This document shows positions 32,802 to 41,504 of a stretch of 64,000 nucleotides of DNA, piece after piece (position 1 is the stretch's first letter; every line of letters begins with the position of its first letter). The stretch is from Miltoncostaea sp963770865 (GTDB lineage Bacteria; Actinomycetota; Thermoleophilia; Miltoncostaeales; Miltoncostaeaceae): positions 381,391 through 445,390 of the forward strand of contig CAVYRD010000011.1 in assembly GCA_963770865.1 (NCBI GenBank), given 5' to 3'. Both the position numbers and the translations under genes were made by a program. The notes under the pieces are model-generated. The model was not told the DNA's origin. It made no database searches and saw nothing but the letters and a program-made list of their open reading frames with translations.

Positions 32802-33653
32802 GGGCGCCCTCCCCGACGCGACGAGGCTGAGGCCGGGCATCGCCACCCCGTCGGCCGTGGCGTACGGACCCCCGGCCGCGACGCCGCGGGCGCGCAGGGC
32901 GCGCGACTCCTCCGGGGGCATCGCCACGAGGCGCACGGCGAGCGGCCCGGCGAGCGAGGTCGAGCGGTCCCACCACTCCTCGGCGGACCCGGCGAGGAGT
33001 GGCACCTCGACCTCCTCGACCCGCACGTCCTCCAACCCCGCCCCGCGCAGCAGCCCGGCCAGCCGGCCCGCGTCGCCCAGGGAGAACGGCCCGGGCACGC
33101 CGGGCGGGGGGACCGGCGCGCCGACATGCGCGCTCACCGCGTCGAACACCAGGCCGAGCCACGGGTTGCGCTCGCGCGGGCCCCACACCGCGACGACCGC
33201 GCGGCCGCCGGGGCGCAGGACGCGGCGGATCTCCCTCGCCGCGCGGGCCGGGTCGGTCGCGAACATGAGGCCCTCGCGGCACAGCACGACGTCGTACGCC
33301 GCCGCCGGCTCGCCGATGTCCTCGATGTCGCGCACGCGCGCGGCGACGTTGCCCAGCCCGCGGGCCCGCGCCCGGGACTCCGCGATCGCCGTCATGCCCT
33401 CCACGGCGTCGGTGAGCACGACCTCGCCGGCCGGCCCGACCCGCTCCGCCGCCGCGATGCCCGCGCCGCCCGCGCCGCAGGCCAGCTCGAGCACGCGGTC
33501 GCCCTGCCGGAGCGCGGCGAGCTCGAGCATCCGCCCGGTCACAGCGGCGCCGCGCGCGTCGATCATGTCGGCGTGATCGCCCCACGACGGCGCGACCGCC
33601 TCCCACATCCCGCGCAGGCGCTCGCGGGTCCCGTCCATCGCCCCCACCGTCAT
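32784..33653 (-). CDS. SAM-dependent methyltransferase
   Basis: A 289-aa class I methyltransferase of the UbiE/COQ5-like kind. Motif I VLELACGAGGAGIAAAERVG, motif II acidic end VVLTDAVEGM, then YDVVLCREGLMFATDPARAAREIRRVLRPGGRAVVAVWG. AGGAGG precedes the ATG. It is divergent from a TetR gene across a region with TetR-type operators, so it is the likely regulated target. The 3' end overlaps the convergent 31260 gene by 18 nt. Substrate unknown. Confidence 0.85.
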   Translation of the reverse strand: MTVGAMDGTRERLRGMWEAVAPSWGDHADMIDARGAAVTGRMLELAALRQGDRVLELACGAGGAGIAAAERVGPAGEVVLTDAVEGMTAIAESRARARGLGNVAARVRDIEDIGEPAAAYDVVLCREGLMFATDPARAAREIRRVLRPGGRAVVAVWGPRERNPWLGLVFDAVSAHVGAPVPPPGVPGPFSLGDAGRLAGLLRGAGLEDVRVEEVEVPLLAGSAEEWWDRSTSLAGPLAVRLVAMPPEESRALRARGVAAGGPYATADGVAMPGLSLVASGRAPSGAGA

Positions 33654-33675
33654 GCGGCACCTCCTCCACCAGTTC

Positions 33676-33714
33676 GTTACATCGATAATGTAATCAATAA
33701 TGCGTTACGGTAAC
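33676..33714. promoter_or_regulatory. TetR-type operator pair between the methyltransferase and tetR genes
   Basis: Two inverted repeats in an AT-rich patch of otherwise GC-rich DNA: TTACAT-5 nt-ATGTAA (33677-33693) and GTTAC-G-GTAAC (33704-33714), both built on GTTAC/GTAAY. The second ends 3 nt before the tetR ATG, so binding would block both divergent promoters (autoregulation inferred). Confidence 0.6.
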
Positions 33715-33717
33715 TGA

Positions 33718-34392
33718 ATGGCCAGGGGGGATGTCAAGGGCACGAGGCGCTACGAGTCGCCGCGCCGGCGCGAGCAGGCCGCGGCCACCCGCGCCGCGAT
33801 CCTCGCGGCGGCCCAGCGCCTGTTCGAGCGCCGGGGCTACGCGGCGACGACGATGGCGGCGATCGCCACCGAGGCCGGCGTCGCCCTCAAGACCGTCTAC
33901 GTGGCGTTCGACGGCAAGAGCAACCTGCTGCGCGAGCTCTGGCACCTGCTGCTGCGCGGCGACCAGGAGGCCGTGCCGATGGGCGAGCGCCCCTGGTACC
34001 GGGCGATGCTCGCCGAGCCCGATCCCGAGCGGCGCATCCGCCTGATGGCGCGCACGTCCCGCGCGGTGAAGGAGCGGGCCGCGGCCCTGATGGAGGTCAT
34101 CCGCGGCGCCGCCCCCTCCGATCCGGACATCGGCGCGCTCTGGGAGCGCATCGGCACCGACTTCCACGGCATCCACCGCCCCCTCGTGGAGGGCCTCGCC
34201 GCGGACGGCGCGCTGCGGCCGGGCCTCGACGCCGAGACCGGGGCCGACGTGCTCTGGACGCTCAACCACCCGGCCGTCTGGCAGCTCCTCGTGGTCGAGC
34301 GCGGCTGGTCACCGGAGCGCTACGAGCGGTGGCTCGGCGACGCGGCGTGCTCCGAGCTGCTCGGGACGCCGCACCCGGCGCCCGGGGGCTAG
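33718..34392 (+). CDS. TetR-family transcriptional regulator
   Basis: A 224-aa regulator. HTH: AATRAAILAAAQRLFERRGYAATTMAAIATEAGVALKTVYVAFDGKSNLLRELWHLLL. The C-terminal ligand domain shows no recognised subfamily. The gene begins 3 nt after a GTTAC-GTAAC palindrome and is divergent from a methyltransferase, the classic layout of a local repressor. No SD is seen, so the transcript may be leaderless. Its TAG stop shares CTAG with the stop of the convergent resolvase-like gene. Confidence 0.88.
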   Translation: MARGDVKGTRRYESPRRREQAAATRAAILAAAQRLFERRGYAATTMAAIATEAGVALKTVYVAFDGKSNLLRELWHLLLRGDQEAVPMGERPWYRAMLAEPDPERRIRLMARTSRAVKERAAALMEVIRGAAPSDPDIGALWERIGTDFHGIHRPLVEGLAADGALRPGLDAETGADVLWTLNHPAVWQLLVVERGWSPERYERWLGDAACSELLGTPHPAPGG

Positions 34393-35006
34393 CGCAGGAC
34401 GGAGCGCAGCGAGGTGGGGCGCCACTCGGCGCCGCCCCGCGGCGTGGGGATGCTCTCGGCGTTCAGCGTGTCGCAGATCGCCTGGAGCGTCATGCCCTGG
34501 GCGCGGAGCTCGCGGATGCGCGCGGCGACGTGCGCCGGGGTGGACGACGGCCGGCCCGGGCGCCCGGAGACGGCCCGCGCCGCCGTGGTGATGGCCCGCG
34601 GCTGCCAGGTGGCGGCCTCGGCGAGCACCTCCCCCACCGCCCGCCCGCCGTCGGCGGACAGGTCGACCTCGGGCTGCAGGGAGATGATCGTGAAGGCCCC
34701 GTCCACGGCCTCGCGCACGAGCTCGGCGAGGTCGGTGAGCGAGTAGGTCAGGCGGTCGAGGCGCGAGACGACGACGCCCTCGGCCTCGCCGGCGCGGCAG
34801 GCCGCGAAGGCGGCGCGCAGGCCCGGCCGGCGCAGGGTGCGGCCGGAGCGGACGTCCTCCTCGGTGCGCACGATGTCCCAGCCGGCGGCACGGGCCGCGC
34901 GCGCGATGGCCTCGCGCTGGACGTCCAGTCCGGGGCGCTCTCCGGCCCGCTCGCGCGGGGCGACGCGGGTGTATGCGACGAGGGGGCGTCCCATGGCCCC
35001 GGCCAC
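34389..35006 (-). CDS. Resolvase-like protein with the catalytic serine replaced
   Basis: A 205-aa serine-recombinase-fold protein. Conserved parts are the N-terminal strand LVAYTRVA, GLDVQREAIARAARAAGW, RRPGLRAAFAACRAGEAEGVVVSRLDRLTYSLTDLAELV and a C-terminal HTH_7-like region (ARIRELRAQGMTLQAICDTLNAESIPTP). The nucleophilic Ser that normally follows YxRV is Ala here (TRVAPRER), while the Arg of SRLDRL is kept, so strand cleavage should be lost. No attachment sites or other mobile genes are adjacent. It is divergent from ino1 across a repeat-rich AT-biased promoter, suggesting a regulatory DNA-binding role (inference). Confidence 0.8.
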   Translation of the reverse strand: MAGAMGRPLVAYTRVAPRERAGERPGLDVQREAIARAARAAGWDIVRTEEDVRSGRTLRRPGLRAAFAACRAGEAEGVVVSRLDRLTYSLTDLAELVREAVDGAFTIISLQPEVDLSADGGRAVGEVLAEAATWQPRAITTAARAVSGRPGRPSSTPAHVAARIRELRAQGMTLQAICDTLNAESIPTPRGGAEWRPTSLRSVLR

Positions 35007-35035
35007 TTTACACTAAAGGTGCTTTCGTGTAAAAA
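35007..35035 (+). promoter_or_regulatory. Repeat-rich promoter of ino1
   Basis: TTTACA (35007-35012), 17 nt, TAAAAA (35030-35035) forms a promoter for ino1. Overlaid on it are inverted repeats TTTACAC...GTGTAAA (35007-35013/35027-35033) and CTTTCG...CGAAAG (35022-35043), and TTCGTGTA occurs at 35024 and again at 35047. This density of repeats suggests an operator. Confidence 0.5.
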
Positions 35036-35084
35036 CGCGAAAGACATTCGTGTACCGGGCACCGCAACCGAGGGAGAGACGTTC

Positions 35085-36212
35085 GTGAGCGACACCGTCA
35101 ACGTAGCCATCATCGGGGTGGGCAACTGCGCCTCGTCCCTGGTGCAGGGCGTCGAGTTCTACAAGGACGCCAAGGAGGACGAGTTCGTCCCGGGGCTCAT
35201 GCACGTCAACCTCGGCGGCTACCACGTCCGCGACATCAAGTTCACGGCCGCCTTCGACATCAACATCACCAAGGTCGGCCAGGACCTCTCGGCCGCGGTC
35301 TTCGCGGAGCCGAACAACACGATCAAGATCGCGGACGTCCCCCACCTCGGGGTCCAGGTCCACCGCGGGATGACCCACGACGGCCTCGGCAAGTACCTGT
35401 CCGAGGTCATCACCAAGGCGCCCGGCGAGACGGCCGACATCGCGGGCATCCTGCGCGACACCAACACGCACGTGGTCGTGAGCTACCTGCCGGTGGGCTC
35501 CGAGGACGCCACCAAGTGGTACGTCGAGCAGATCCTCCGCGCCGGCTGCGCGTTCGTGAACTGCGTGCCGGTCTTCATCGGCCGCGAGCCCTACTGGCAG
35601 AACCGCTTCAAGGAGCGGGGCCTGCCGATCGTGGGCGACGACATCAAGAGCCAGGTCGGCGCGACCATCGTGCACCGCGAGCTGGCCCACCTGATGCGCG
35701 AGCGCGGCGTCAAGCTGGTCCACACGTCGCAGCTCAACTTCGGCGGCAACACCGACTTCCTCAACATGCTCGAGCGCGAGCGCCTGGAGTCGAAGAAGAT
35801 CTCCAAGACCAACGCGGTGACCTCGGTGATGGGCGAGCCCCTCCCCAAGGAGGACATCCACATCGGCCCGAGCGACTACGTGCCGTGGCTGACCGACCGC
35901 AAGTGGGCCCACATCCGCCTCGAGGGCACCGGCTTCGGCGACGTGCCGATCAACATCGAGCTGAAGCTCGAGGTGTGGGACTCCCCCAACTCGGCCGGCA
36001 TCGTCATCGACGCGGTCCGCTGCGCGAAGCTGGCGCTCGACCGCGGCATCGGCGGCACGCTGGAGGGCCCGTCCTCCTACTTCATGAAGAGCCCGCCGAT
36101 CCAGCACCCGGACTCGGTGTGCCACGAGCTGACCGAGGCGTTCATCGACGGCTCCAACCTGTCTACCGTCGCCCCGGAGCCGTCCTCGGCGGAGGCCACC
36201 ACCGTCTCCTAG
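35085..36212 (+). CDS. ino1: Inositol-3-phosphate synthase
   Basis: Converts glucose-6-phosphate to inositol-3-phosphate for phosphatidylinositol and related compounds. The 375-aa protein has NAD-binding VNVAIIGVGNCASSLVQGVEFY, GDDIKSQVGATIVHRELAHL, LNFGGNTDFLNML, SKKISKTNAVTSVM and SPNSAGIVIDAVRCAKLALDRG, all standard for the short actinobacterial/archaeal form. GTG 35085 is preceded by AGGGAGA and the transcript should start near 35042. A GC-rich stem-loop follows the stop. The divergent neighbour is the resolvase-like protein. Confidence 0.95.
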   Translation: MSDTVNVAIIGVGNCASSLVQGVEFYKDAKEDEFVPGLMHVNLGGYHVRDIKFTAAFDINITKVGQDLSAAVFAEPNNTIKIADVPHLGVQVHRGMTHDGLGKYLSEVITKAPGETADIAGILRDTNTHVVVSYLPVGSEDATKWYVEQILRAGCAFVNCVPVFIGREPYWQNRFKERGLPIVGDDIKSQVGATIVHRELAHLMRERGVKLVHTSQLNFGGNTDFLNMLERERLESKKISKTNAVTSVMGEPLPKEDIHIGPSDYVPWLTDRKWAHIRLEGTGFGDVPINIELKLEVWDSPNSAGIVIDAVRCAKLALDRGIGGTLEGPSSYFMKSPPIQHPDSVCHELTEAFIDGSNLSTVAPEPSSAEATTVS

Positions 36213-36218
36213 CGGCTT

Positions 36219-36258
36219 CCCCGCCCCCCCGTCCGTGACGCGCACGGGCGGGGGCGGT
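36219..36258 (+). terminator. GC-rich stem-loop after ino1
   Basis: CCCCGCCCCCCCGTCCGTG and the nearly complementary CACGGGCGGGGGCGGTGGGG face each other shortly after the ino1 TAG. No T-tract. Confidence 0.5.
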
Positions 36259-36285
36259 GGGGTGATGGGCTAAGTTGGACCGGCG

Positions 36286-37236
36286 TTGACGTCCGCCCCC
36301 GCCCTCACCCCCACCCCGCCCGGGATCGGCCACCTCGTGGCCACGAGCGGGGTCTCGAAGCGCTTCGGGGCCGTCCAGGCGCTCGACGACGTCACGGTCG
36401 AGCTCACCGCGACGGCCACAGGCCTGCTCGGCGCCAACGGCGCGGGCAAGTCCACGCTCATGAAGGCGCTGCTGGGGCTGGTGGAGCCCGACGCCGGCCG
36501 GGTGGAGGTGCTCGGCATCGACGCGGCGCGCCACCCGGGCGAGATCCGGCGGCGACTCGGCTACATGCCCGAGCGCGACTGCCTGCCGCTGGAGATGACG
36601 GCCCGCGACCTCGTGGTCCACATGGCCGAGCTGCGGGGCCTGCCGCGCCGCGCCGCCATCCTGCGAGCGTCCGAGGTGCTGTTCCAGGTGGGCCTGGAGG
36701 AGGAGCGCTCGCGCCTGATCGGGACCTTCTCGACCGGCATGAAGCAGCGCACCAAGCTGGCCCAGGCGCTCGTCCACTCGCCGGAGCTGGTGGTGCTGGA
36801 CGAGCCGACCAACGGCCTCGACCCGGCCGGGCGCGAGGAGATGCTCGGCCTTGTGCGGCGCCTGTCGAGCGAGCTCGGCATCGCGGTGCTGCTCTCCTCG
36901 CACGTTCTCGAGGACGTGACGCGCACCTGCGACGCCGTCGTGGTGCTGCGCGACGGGCGCCTGGTGCGCGCGGGGCTGATCGACGGGATGGAGGGCCTCC
37001 ACGACGAGGGCGTGCTGGTGCGCGTGACCGGCGACGTGGACGCCTTCCGCGCCGCCCTCGAGGAGCGGGGCCTGAGCGCCGAGGCGCGCGACGGCGCCCT
37101 GGTGGTGAGCGGCGCGGCCCGCGACGACCTGCTCGATGGCGTGCGCGACGCCGCGGCCGACGCGGCGGTGGGCCTCCGCGAGCTGCGGCCGGCCGGGCCG
37201 ACCCTCGAGGACGCCCTCGTGGAGGCCCTGGAGTGA
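36286..37236 (+). CDS. ABC transporter ATP-binding protein
   Basis: First of four genes of an ABC-2-type transporter. The 316-aa ATPase has Walker A GANGAGKST, signature region FSTGMKQRTKLAQAL, Walker B LVVLDEPTNGLD and the His switch VLLSSHVLEDV, plus a C-terminal extension of about 90 residues. Start is TTG 36286, 9 nt after TAAGTT (36271-36276). The stop overlaps the next GTG by 4 nt. Export of a lipid, drug or polymer is usual for this class; the cargo is unknown. Confidence 0.88.
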   Translation: MTSAPALTPTPPGIGHLVATSGVSKRFGAVQALDDVTVELTATATGLLGANGAGKSTLMKALLGLVEPDAGRVEVLGIDAARHPGEIRRRLGYMPERDCLPLEMTARDLVVHMAELRGLPRRAAILRASEVLFQVGLEEERSRLIGTFSTGMKQRTKLAQALVHSPELVVLDEPTNGLDPAGREEMLGLVRRLSSELGIAVLLSSHVLEDVTRTCDAVVVLRDGRLVRAGLIDGMEGLHDEGVLVRVTGDVDAFRAALEERGLSAEARDGALVVSGAARDDLLDGVRDAAADAAVGLRELRPAGPTLEDALVEALE

Positions 37237-38111
37237 GCACCTCGGCCGGTGACGCCGAGGTCCGCGACGTCCGCTACGCCCGGTACGAGGGCGAGCGCCG
37301 CGGCCCCCTGGCCGGGGTCATGTCGCTGGCGCGCTGGGGCGCCCTGCGCTCCCTGGGCGCGCGGCGCGGCTGGAAGGCCAAGGCGGTCCCGATCACGCTC
37401 GCCCTCCTGGCCGTGGCCCCGGCGATCATCGTCCTCGGGGTGCGGGCGCTGTTCGCCGAGCAGAGCGGGATCGACCTCACGGACGCCCTGCCGTTCTCGG
37501 ACTACCAGGGGATCATCGGGATCGTGATCCTGCTGTTCGCCGCGGTCACGACGCCGGAGCTGCTGTGCCCGGACCGCCGCGACGGCACGCTGGCGCTCTA
37601 CTTCGCCACCGCCGTCAGCCGCCGCGAGTACCTCGCCGGGCGCCTGATCGCCGCCGTGGCGCCGCTGCTGCTGGTCACGCTCGTCCCCCTGCTCGTCCTG
37701 TTCGCCGGGATCATGGTCTTCGAGGTCCACCCGGTCGGCTGGCTGGAGGACAACTGGGCGGAGCTGCCGCGCATCGTGGCGGCCGGCCTGATCCTGGCCC
37801 TCTACTACGCGATGGTCGGGCTGGCCGTGGCGTCGCTCACCAAGCGGCGCGCGTTCGCCATCGGCGGCTACCTGCTGCTGCTGATCGCACCCACGGTCGT
37901 CGTCGGGCTGATCATCGACGCCGTCGAGGGCCTCCACTGGCCCGAGCTGCTGCAGCTCTCGGTGCTGCCGATCAACTTCGCAGCGTCCCTCTTCTCCGAC
38001 ACGGGCTACCTGGAGAACTCCACCGCCGAGTGGGCCGCCGCCTACGTCGTCGTCGTGGCCGTCGCGGGCTTCGTCCTGCTCCGCCGCTACCGGCCGGGGG
38101 TGGAGGGGTGA
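37233..38111 (+). CDS. ABC-2-type transporter permease
   Basis: A 292-aa membrane protein with six predicted helices: ITLALLAVAPAIIVLGV, IIGIVILLFAAVTTPELL, IAAVAPLLLVTLVPLLVLFAGIM, IVAAGLILALYYAMVGLAVASL, AIGGYLLLLIAPTVVVGLII and AYVVVVAVAGFVLL. CPDRRDGTLALYFATAVSRREYLAGRL is the conserved ABC-2 loop linking helices 2 and 3. It overlaps both ATPase genes by 4 nt, so all four genes are one translationally coupled operon. Confidence 0.85.
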   Translation: MSTSAGDAEVRDVRYARYEGERRGPLAGVMSLARWGALRSLGARRGWKAKAVPITLALLAVAPAIIVLGVRALFAEQSGIDLTDALPFSDYQGIIGIVILLFAAVTTPELLCPDRRDGTLALYFATAVSRREYLAGRLIAAVAPLLLVTLVPLLVLFAGIMVFEVHPVGWLEDNWAELPRIVAAGLILALYYAMVGLAVASLTKRRAFAIGGYLLLLIAPTVVVGLIIDAVEGLHWPELLQLSVLPINFAASLFSDTGYLENSTAEWAAAYVVVVAVAGFVLLRRYRPGVEG

Positions 38112-39046
38112 ACGGCGACGTCCGCCTCGCGTTCGAGGGGGTCTCGCGCTGGTACGGCGACACCGTGGCCCTCGCCGACGTGTCGTTCACCCTCGGCCCG
38201 GGCGTCACCGGGCTGCTCGGCCACAACGGCGCGGGCAAGTCGACCGCCCTGAAGCTCTGCGCCGGCTTCACCCGGCCGAGCAGCGGCACCGTGCGCGTGC
38301 TCGGCACCGACCTGGCCGAGAGCCCGGAGGCCTACCGGCGCATCGGCATCGCCCACGACCGCGACGCCCTGTGGCCGTTCCTGACCGCCCGTGAGCTGGT
38401 GGCGCTCTGCGCCCGCCTGCGCGGCGCGCCCGACCCCGACGCCGCCGCCGTCCGCGCCCTGCACGAGGTGGGCCTGGAGGACGCCGCGGACCGCAAGGTG
38501 AAGGGCTTCTCCCACGGCATGCGCCAGCGGGTGAAGCTCGCGCAGGCGCTGGCGCACGACCCGGAGCTCCTGCTGCTCGACGAGCCCCTGAACGGGCTCG
38601 ACCCGGCCCAGCGGCGCAGCGTCGTGGCACTGATCCACCGCCTGGGCGACGAGGGCCGCACGGTGCTCGTCTCCTCGCACGTGCTCCACGAGGTCGAGCG
38701 CATGGCCCCGCGCGTGCTGGTGCTGGTGAACGGCCACCTGGTGGCCAGCGGCGGGACCGCGGCCATCCGGGCCCTGATCGCCGACCGCCCCCGCAGCATC
38801 CGCATGGAGACCACCGAGGGCCGCGCCCTGGCCCGGGAGCTGGTGGGTGCAGGGCTGGTGGAGTCGGTGCGCTTCGACGACGGGGCGCTCGTCGTCGAGT
38901 CGGCCGACGTGGACCGCCTCGGCCGCGACCTGCCGCGCCTGGCGCGCGACGTCGGCGCGCGGCTGCGCCGCGTGGAGCCGGTGGGAGACGACCTCGAGAG
39001 CGTCTACGCCTACCTGCACGAGCGCGCCCGCGGGGTGGGCCGGTGA
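38108..39046 (+). CDS. ABC transporter ATP-binding protein
   Basis: Second ATPase of the operon, 312 aa: Walker A GHNGAGKST, signature FSHGMRQRVKLAQAL, Walker B LLLLDEPLNGLDP, His switch VLVSSHVLHEVERM. The GTG at 38108 overlaps the permease TGA (GTGA). Having two ATPases and two permeases points to a heteromeric exporter, or to a duplicated ATPase-permease pair. Confidence 0.88.
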   Translation: MNGDVRLAFEGVSRWYGDTVALADVSFTLGPGVTGLLGHNGAGKSTALKLCAGFTRPSSGTVRVLGTDLAESPEAYRRIGIAHDRDALWPFLTARELVALCARLRGAPDPDAAAVRALHEVGLEDAADRKVKGFSHGMRQRVKLAQALAHDPELLLLDEPLNGLDPAQRRSVVALIHRLGDEGRTVLVSSHVLHEVERMAPRVLVLVNGHLVASGGTAAIRALIADRPRSIRMETTEGRALARELVGAGLVESVRFDDGALVVESADVDRLGRDLPRLARDVGARLRRVEPVGDDLESVYAYLHERARGVGR

Positions 39047-39759
39047 TCTCCTGGCCGGTCTTCCGGCTCACGCTGCGCGCGATCGTCGACGGCAAGCGCA
39101 TCATCGCGCTGGTGCTGCTGGCCCTGGTCCCGGTCGTCGCGGCCACGGTGTTCGCCGCCGCAGGCGAGATCGACCCGCGCCTGTTCTGGGCCCGCCTCGT
39201 GCAGCGCCTCGTGATCCCGACCGTCACGGCGTTCGTCGCCGTCGTGCTGGGCGCGGCGGCCATCGGCGACGAGCGCGAGGACGGCACGATCCTCTACCTG
39301 GCCTCCACGCCGCTGCCGCGCGTGACGCTGGTGGTGACCAAGGTCCTCGCGGCATGGACCGCGTCGATGATCCTGCTGGTGCCCGGCGTCGTCGTGGCGG
39401 GCGTCGTGGCGCTCGGGGACCGGGCCGACGCGGCGCGCATCCTGTGGCCGCTGGCGGGCGTCGCCGCCGGGGCCCTCTGCTACTGCGCGATCGCGGCGTG
39501 GCTGTCGATGGTGACCCGCCGGCCGGTGGTGCTCGGCGCGCTGTACATCCTGCTCTGGGAGGGCTCGATCGCCACCTTCGCGGCGTCGGCCGACCGGCTG
39601 TCGATCGCCGCGTACGGGCGGGCGCTCGCCGTGGAGGGCGTCGTCAAGGTGAACGCCCCCGACGTCTCGGGCCTCGCGGCCCTCGTGGTGCTGGCGGCCG
39701 CGACCGCCCTGGCGGTCTGGGGCGCCACCCGCCGCTTCACTCGAACAGAGCTTCCATGA
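39043..39759 (+). CDS. ABC-2-type transporter permease
   Basis: A 238-aa membrane protein with six hydrophobic segments and the loop GDEREDGTILYLASTPLPRVTLVVTKVLAAW, equivalent to the loop in the first permease. GTGA overlap with the preceding ATPase. The last 23 nt overlap the convergent diguanylate cyclase gene. Confidence 0.85.
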   Translation: MISWPVFRLTLRAIVDGKRIIALVLLALVPVVAATVFAAAGEIDPRLFWARLVQRLVIPTVTAFVAVVLGAAAIGDEREDGTILYLASTPLPRVTLVVTKVLAAWTASMILLVPGVVVAGVVALGDRADAARILWPLAGVAAGALCYCAIAAWLSMVTRRPVVLGALYILLWEGSIATFAASADRLSIAAYGRALAVEGVVKVNAPDVSGLAALVVLAAATALAVWGATRRFTRTELP

Positions 39760-41374
39760 CCGGCTCGCGCTCGGTCCAGGCGACGCAGGCGTCGCGACCG
39801 CCCTCCTTGGCGCGGTAGAGCGCCAGATCGGCCCAGCGGGTCAGGTCCGCCGGCCGGCCGTCCCCGCGCTCGGCCACGCCCAGCGACGCCGTCTGGCGGC
39901 CGGCGGCCGGGAAGGGGTGGTCGGCGATCGTCGCGCGCAGGCGCTCGGCGGCCTCCAGGCCCTCGTCGAGCGCGGTGTCGGGCAGCAGCCAGGCCAGCTC
40001 CTCGCCGCCGACCCGAGCCGCCACGTCGCCGCGCCGGGCGCAGGCGGTCAGCCTGCGCGCCACCTCGCGCAGCACCTCGTCGCCGACCTGGTGTCCGTGG
40101 GTGTCGTTGACCCGCTTGAAGCGGTCGAGATCGATCAGCACCAGCGACAGCGGCGCGCCCGACCGGACGGCCCGGGCGCACTCCTCCTCCAAGCGCCGGT
40201 GGAACGCCCCGTGGTTGACGAGCCCCGTCAGGGGGTCGGTCGTCGCCAGGGCCACCAGGCGCTCGCGCCCGCGCGAGTTGGCGACCGCCAGCCCGACGAG
40301 CGGGGCGAGCCGGCCGAGCCGCTCGCGCAGCGGGGCGGGGTCCGCGCCCGGGTCGAACCCGCGCGCCAGGACGGCGCCCCACGGGCCGCCCTCGGCCGAC
40401 ACCGGCGCCAGCAGCCCGCCGCGATGGGCGGCGGCCAGCGGCATCCGGTCGCCCGCCCGCAGGTGCGGGCCGGCCGCGCCGAGCACCATGCCCTCGTCGC
40501 CGTGGAACCGCACCACGGCTCCCGACTCGGCGCCCGCCAGCACCGCGGCCTCGCGCGACACCAGATCGGCCACGCGGGCGAAGTCGGCCCCTTCCGCGAC
40601 GGCGGCGGTGATGCGGCCGAGCGCGGCCCGCTCGTCCTCGGCGCGCACGCGCTCGGACACGTCGCGGGAGTCGGTGTGGATCTCGCTCAGGCGCCCCGCG
40701 GCGTCGTGAAGCGGCCGGGCGGTGGTCTCCATCCAGGCCCAGCCGCCGTCGCGGCGGCGCACGCGGTGGACGTGCGGCCGCGGCGCGCCGTCGAGCGCCT
40801 CGGGCGGCAGGATCTCGGGCGCTCGGCGCCCCACCAGGTCGGCCGGGTCCCAGGCGAGGATCTCGCGGGCGGCCCCGGACGCGTAGCGGATGGTCCCGTC
40901 GGGAGCCTGGCGGGCCAGCAGGTCGCGGCCGCCCTCGGCCAGGTCGCGGAAGGCGGAGGCCTCCGCGGACACGGCGCGCGCGGCCGCCGTCCGCGCCGCC
41001 ACGGCCCGCGCGCGGGCGACCACCTCCCCGGACCCCGCGCCGGGGGCCGTCACGTCCGCGAACCCGGCCGCCAGGCCGGCCGCCACGGCCCCGGAGGGGG
41101 CGTCGGAGGGCGTCACGAGCAGCACCGGCGGCACCGGGGACATACGGCCCACCAGGTCGCGGGCGAGGCGCTCGGCGGCCGCCGCGGCCCACACCGCGAC
41201 ATCCCAGTCGCGGCGCCCCAGCTCCGCCTCGGCAGCCCAGGGGTCAACGGCCGACGCCGGGTCGAGACCGGCCTTGCGCAGGGCCTTCTGGAGGCGATGG
41301 CGCTCGAGGCCGCTGTCGGACACGACCATCGCGAGCGGTCGTGGACGCGCCGGCTGTGAAGAGGCGGAGGGCAC
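39737..41374 (-). CDS. Diguanylate cyclase with degenerate receiver, PAS and GAF domains
   Basis: About 545 aa. Order: a receiver-like domain (LAMVVSDSGLERHRLQKALRKAGL ... VLLVTPSD) whose phospho-acceptor position reads VAVWAAA and so lacks Asp; a PAS domain (RYASGAAREILAWDPADLVGR ... WMETTARPLHDAAGRLSEI); a GAF-like domain; and a GGDEF domain with DPLTGLVNHGAFHRRL, LIDLDRFKRVNDTHGHQVGD and the active-site loop RVGGEE. Active c-di-GMP synthesis is expected since GGEE is a functional variant. No membrane segment. Start GTG 41374 is uncertain; the open frame continues upstream. Confidence 0.85.
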   Translation of the reverse strand: MPSASSQPARPRPLAMVVSDSGLERHRLQKALRKAGLDPASAVDPWAAEAELGRRDWDVAVWAAAAAERLARDLVGRMSPVPPVLLVTPSDAPSGAVAAGLAAGFADVTAPGAGSGEVVARARAVAARTAAARAVSAEASAFRDLAEGGRDLLARQAPDGTIRYASGAAREILAWDPADLVGRRAPEILPPEALDGAPRPHVHRVRRRDGGWAWMETTARPLHDAAGRLSEIHTDSRDVSERVRAEDERAALGRITAAVAEGADFARVADLVSREAAVLAGAESGAVVRFHGDEGMVLGAAGPHLRAGDRMPLAAAHRGGLLAPVSAEGGPWGAVLARGFDPGADPAPLRERLGRLAPLVGLAVANSRGRERLVALATTDPLTGLVNHGAFHRRLEEECARAVRSGAPLSLVLIDLDRFKRVNDTHGHQVGDEVLREVARRLTACARRGDVAARVGGEELAWLLPDTALDEGLEAAERLRATIADHPFPAAGRQTASLGVAERGDGRPADLTRWADLALYRAKEGGRDACVAWTEREPVMEALFE

Positions 41375-41504
41375 CCGTACCACTTCTGATCGGCCGGTTC
41401 CGCCCCGGGCATGACGGCTTCCACGGCTTGCGGAACCCGTGGTACGGTCCCCGGTCCTCGGGGAGGGCCAACGCGGCCGGCCCCGTGAGAAGTCCATTCC
41501 GACG

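Noticed and set aside
34389..35006. Resolvase-like gene as evidence of an integrated mobile element
   Set aside because: The catalytic Ser is absent, there are no attachment-site repeats and the neighbours are housekeeping genes.
41376..41504. Possible c-di-AMP riboswitch before the Rpf-domain gene
   Set aside because: Such riboswitches often precede rpf genes in Actinomycetota, but I could not find the conserved motifs in this short leader.
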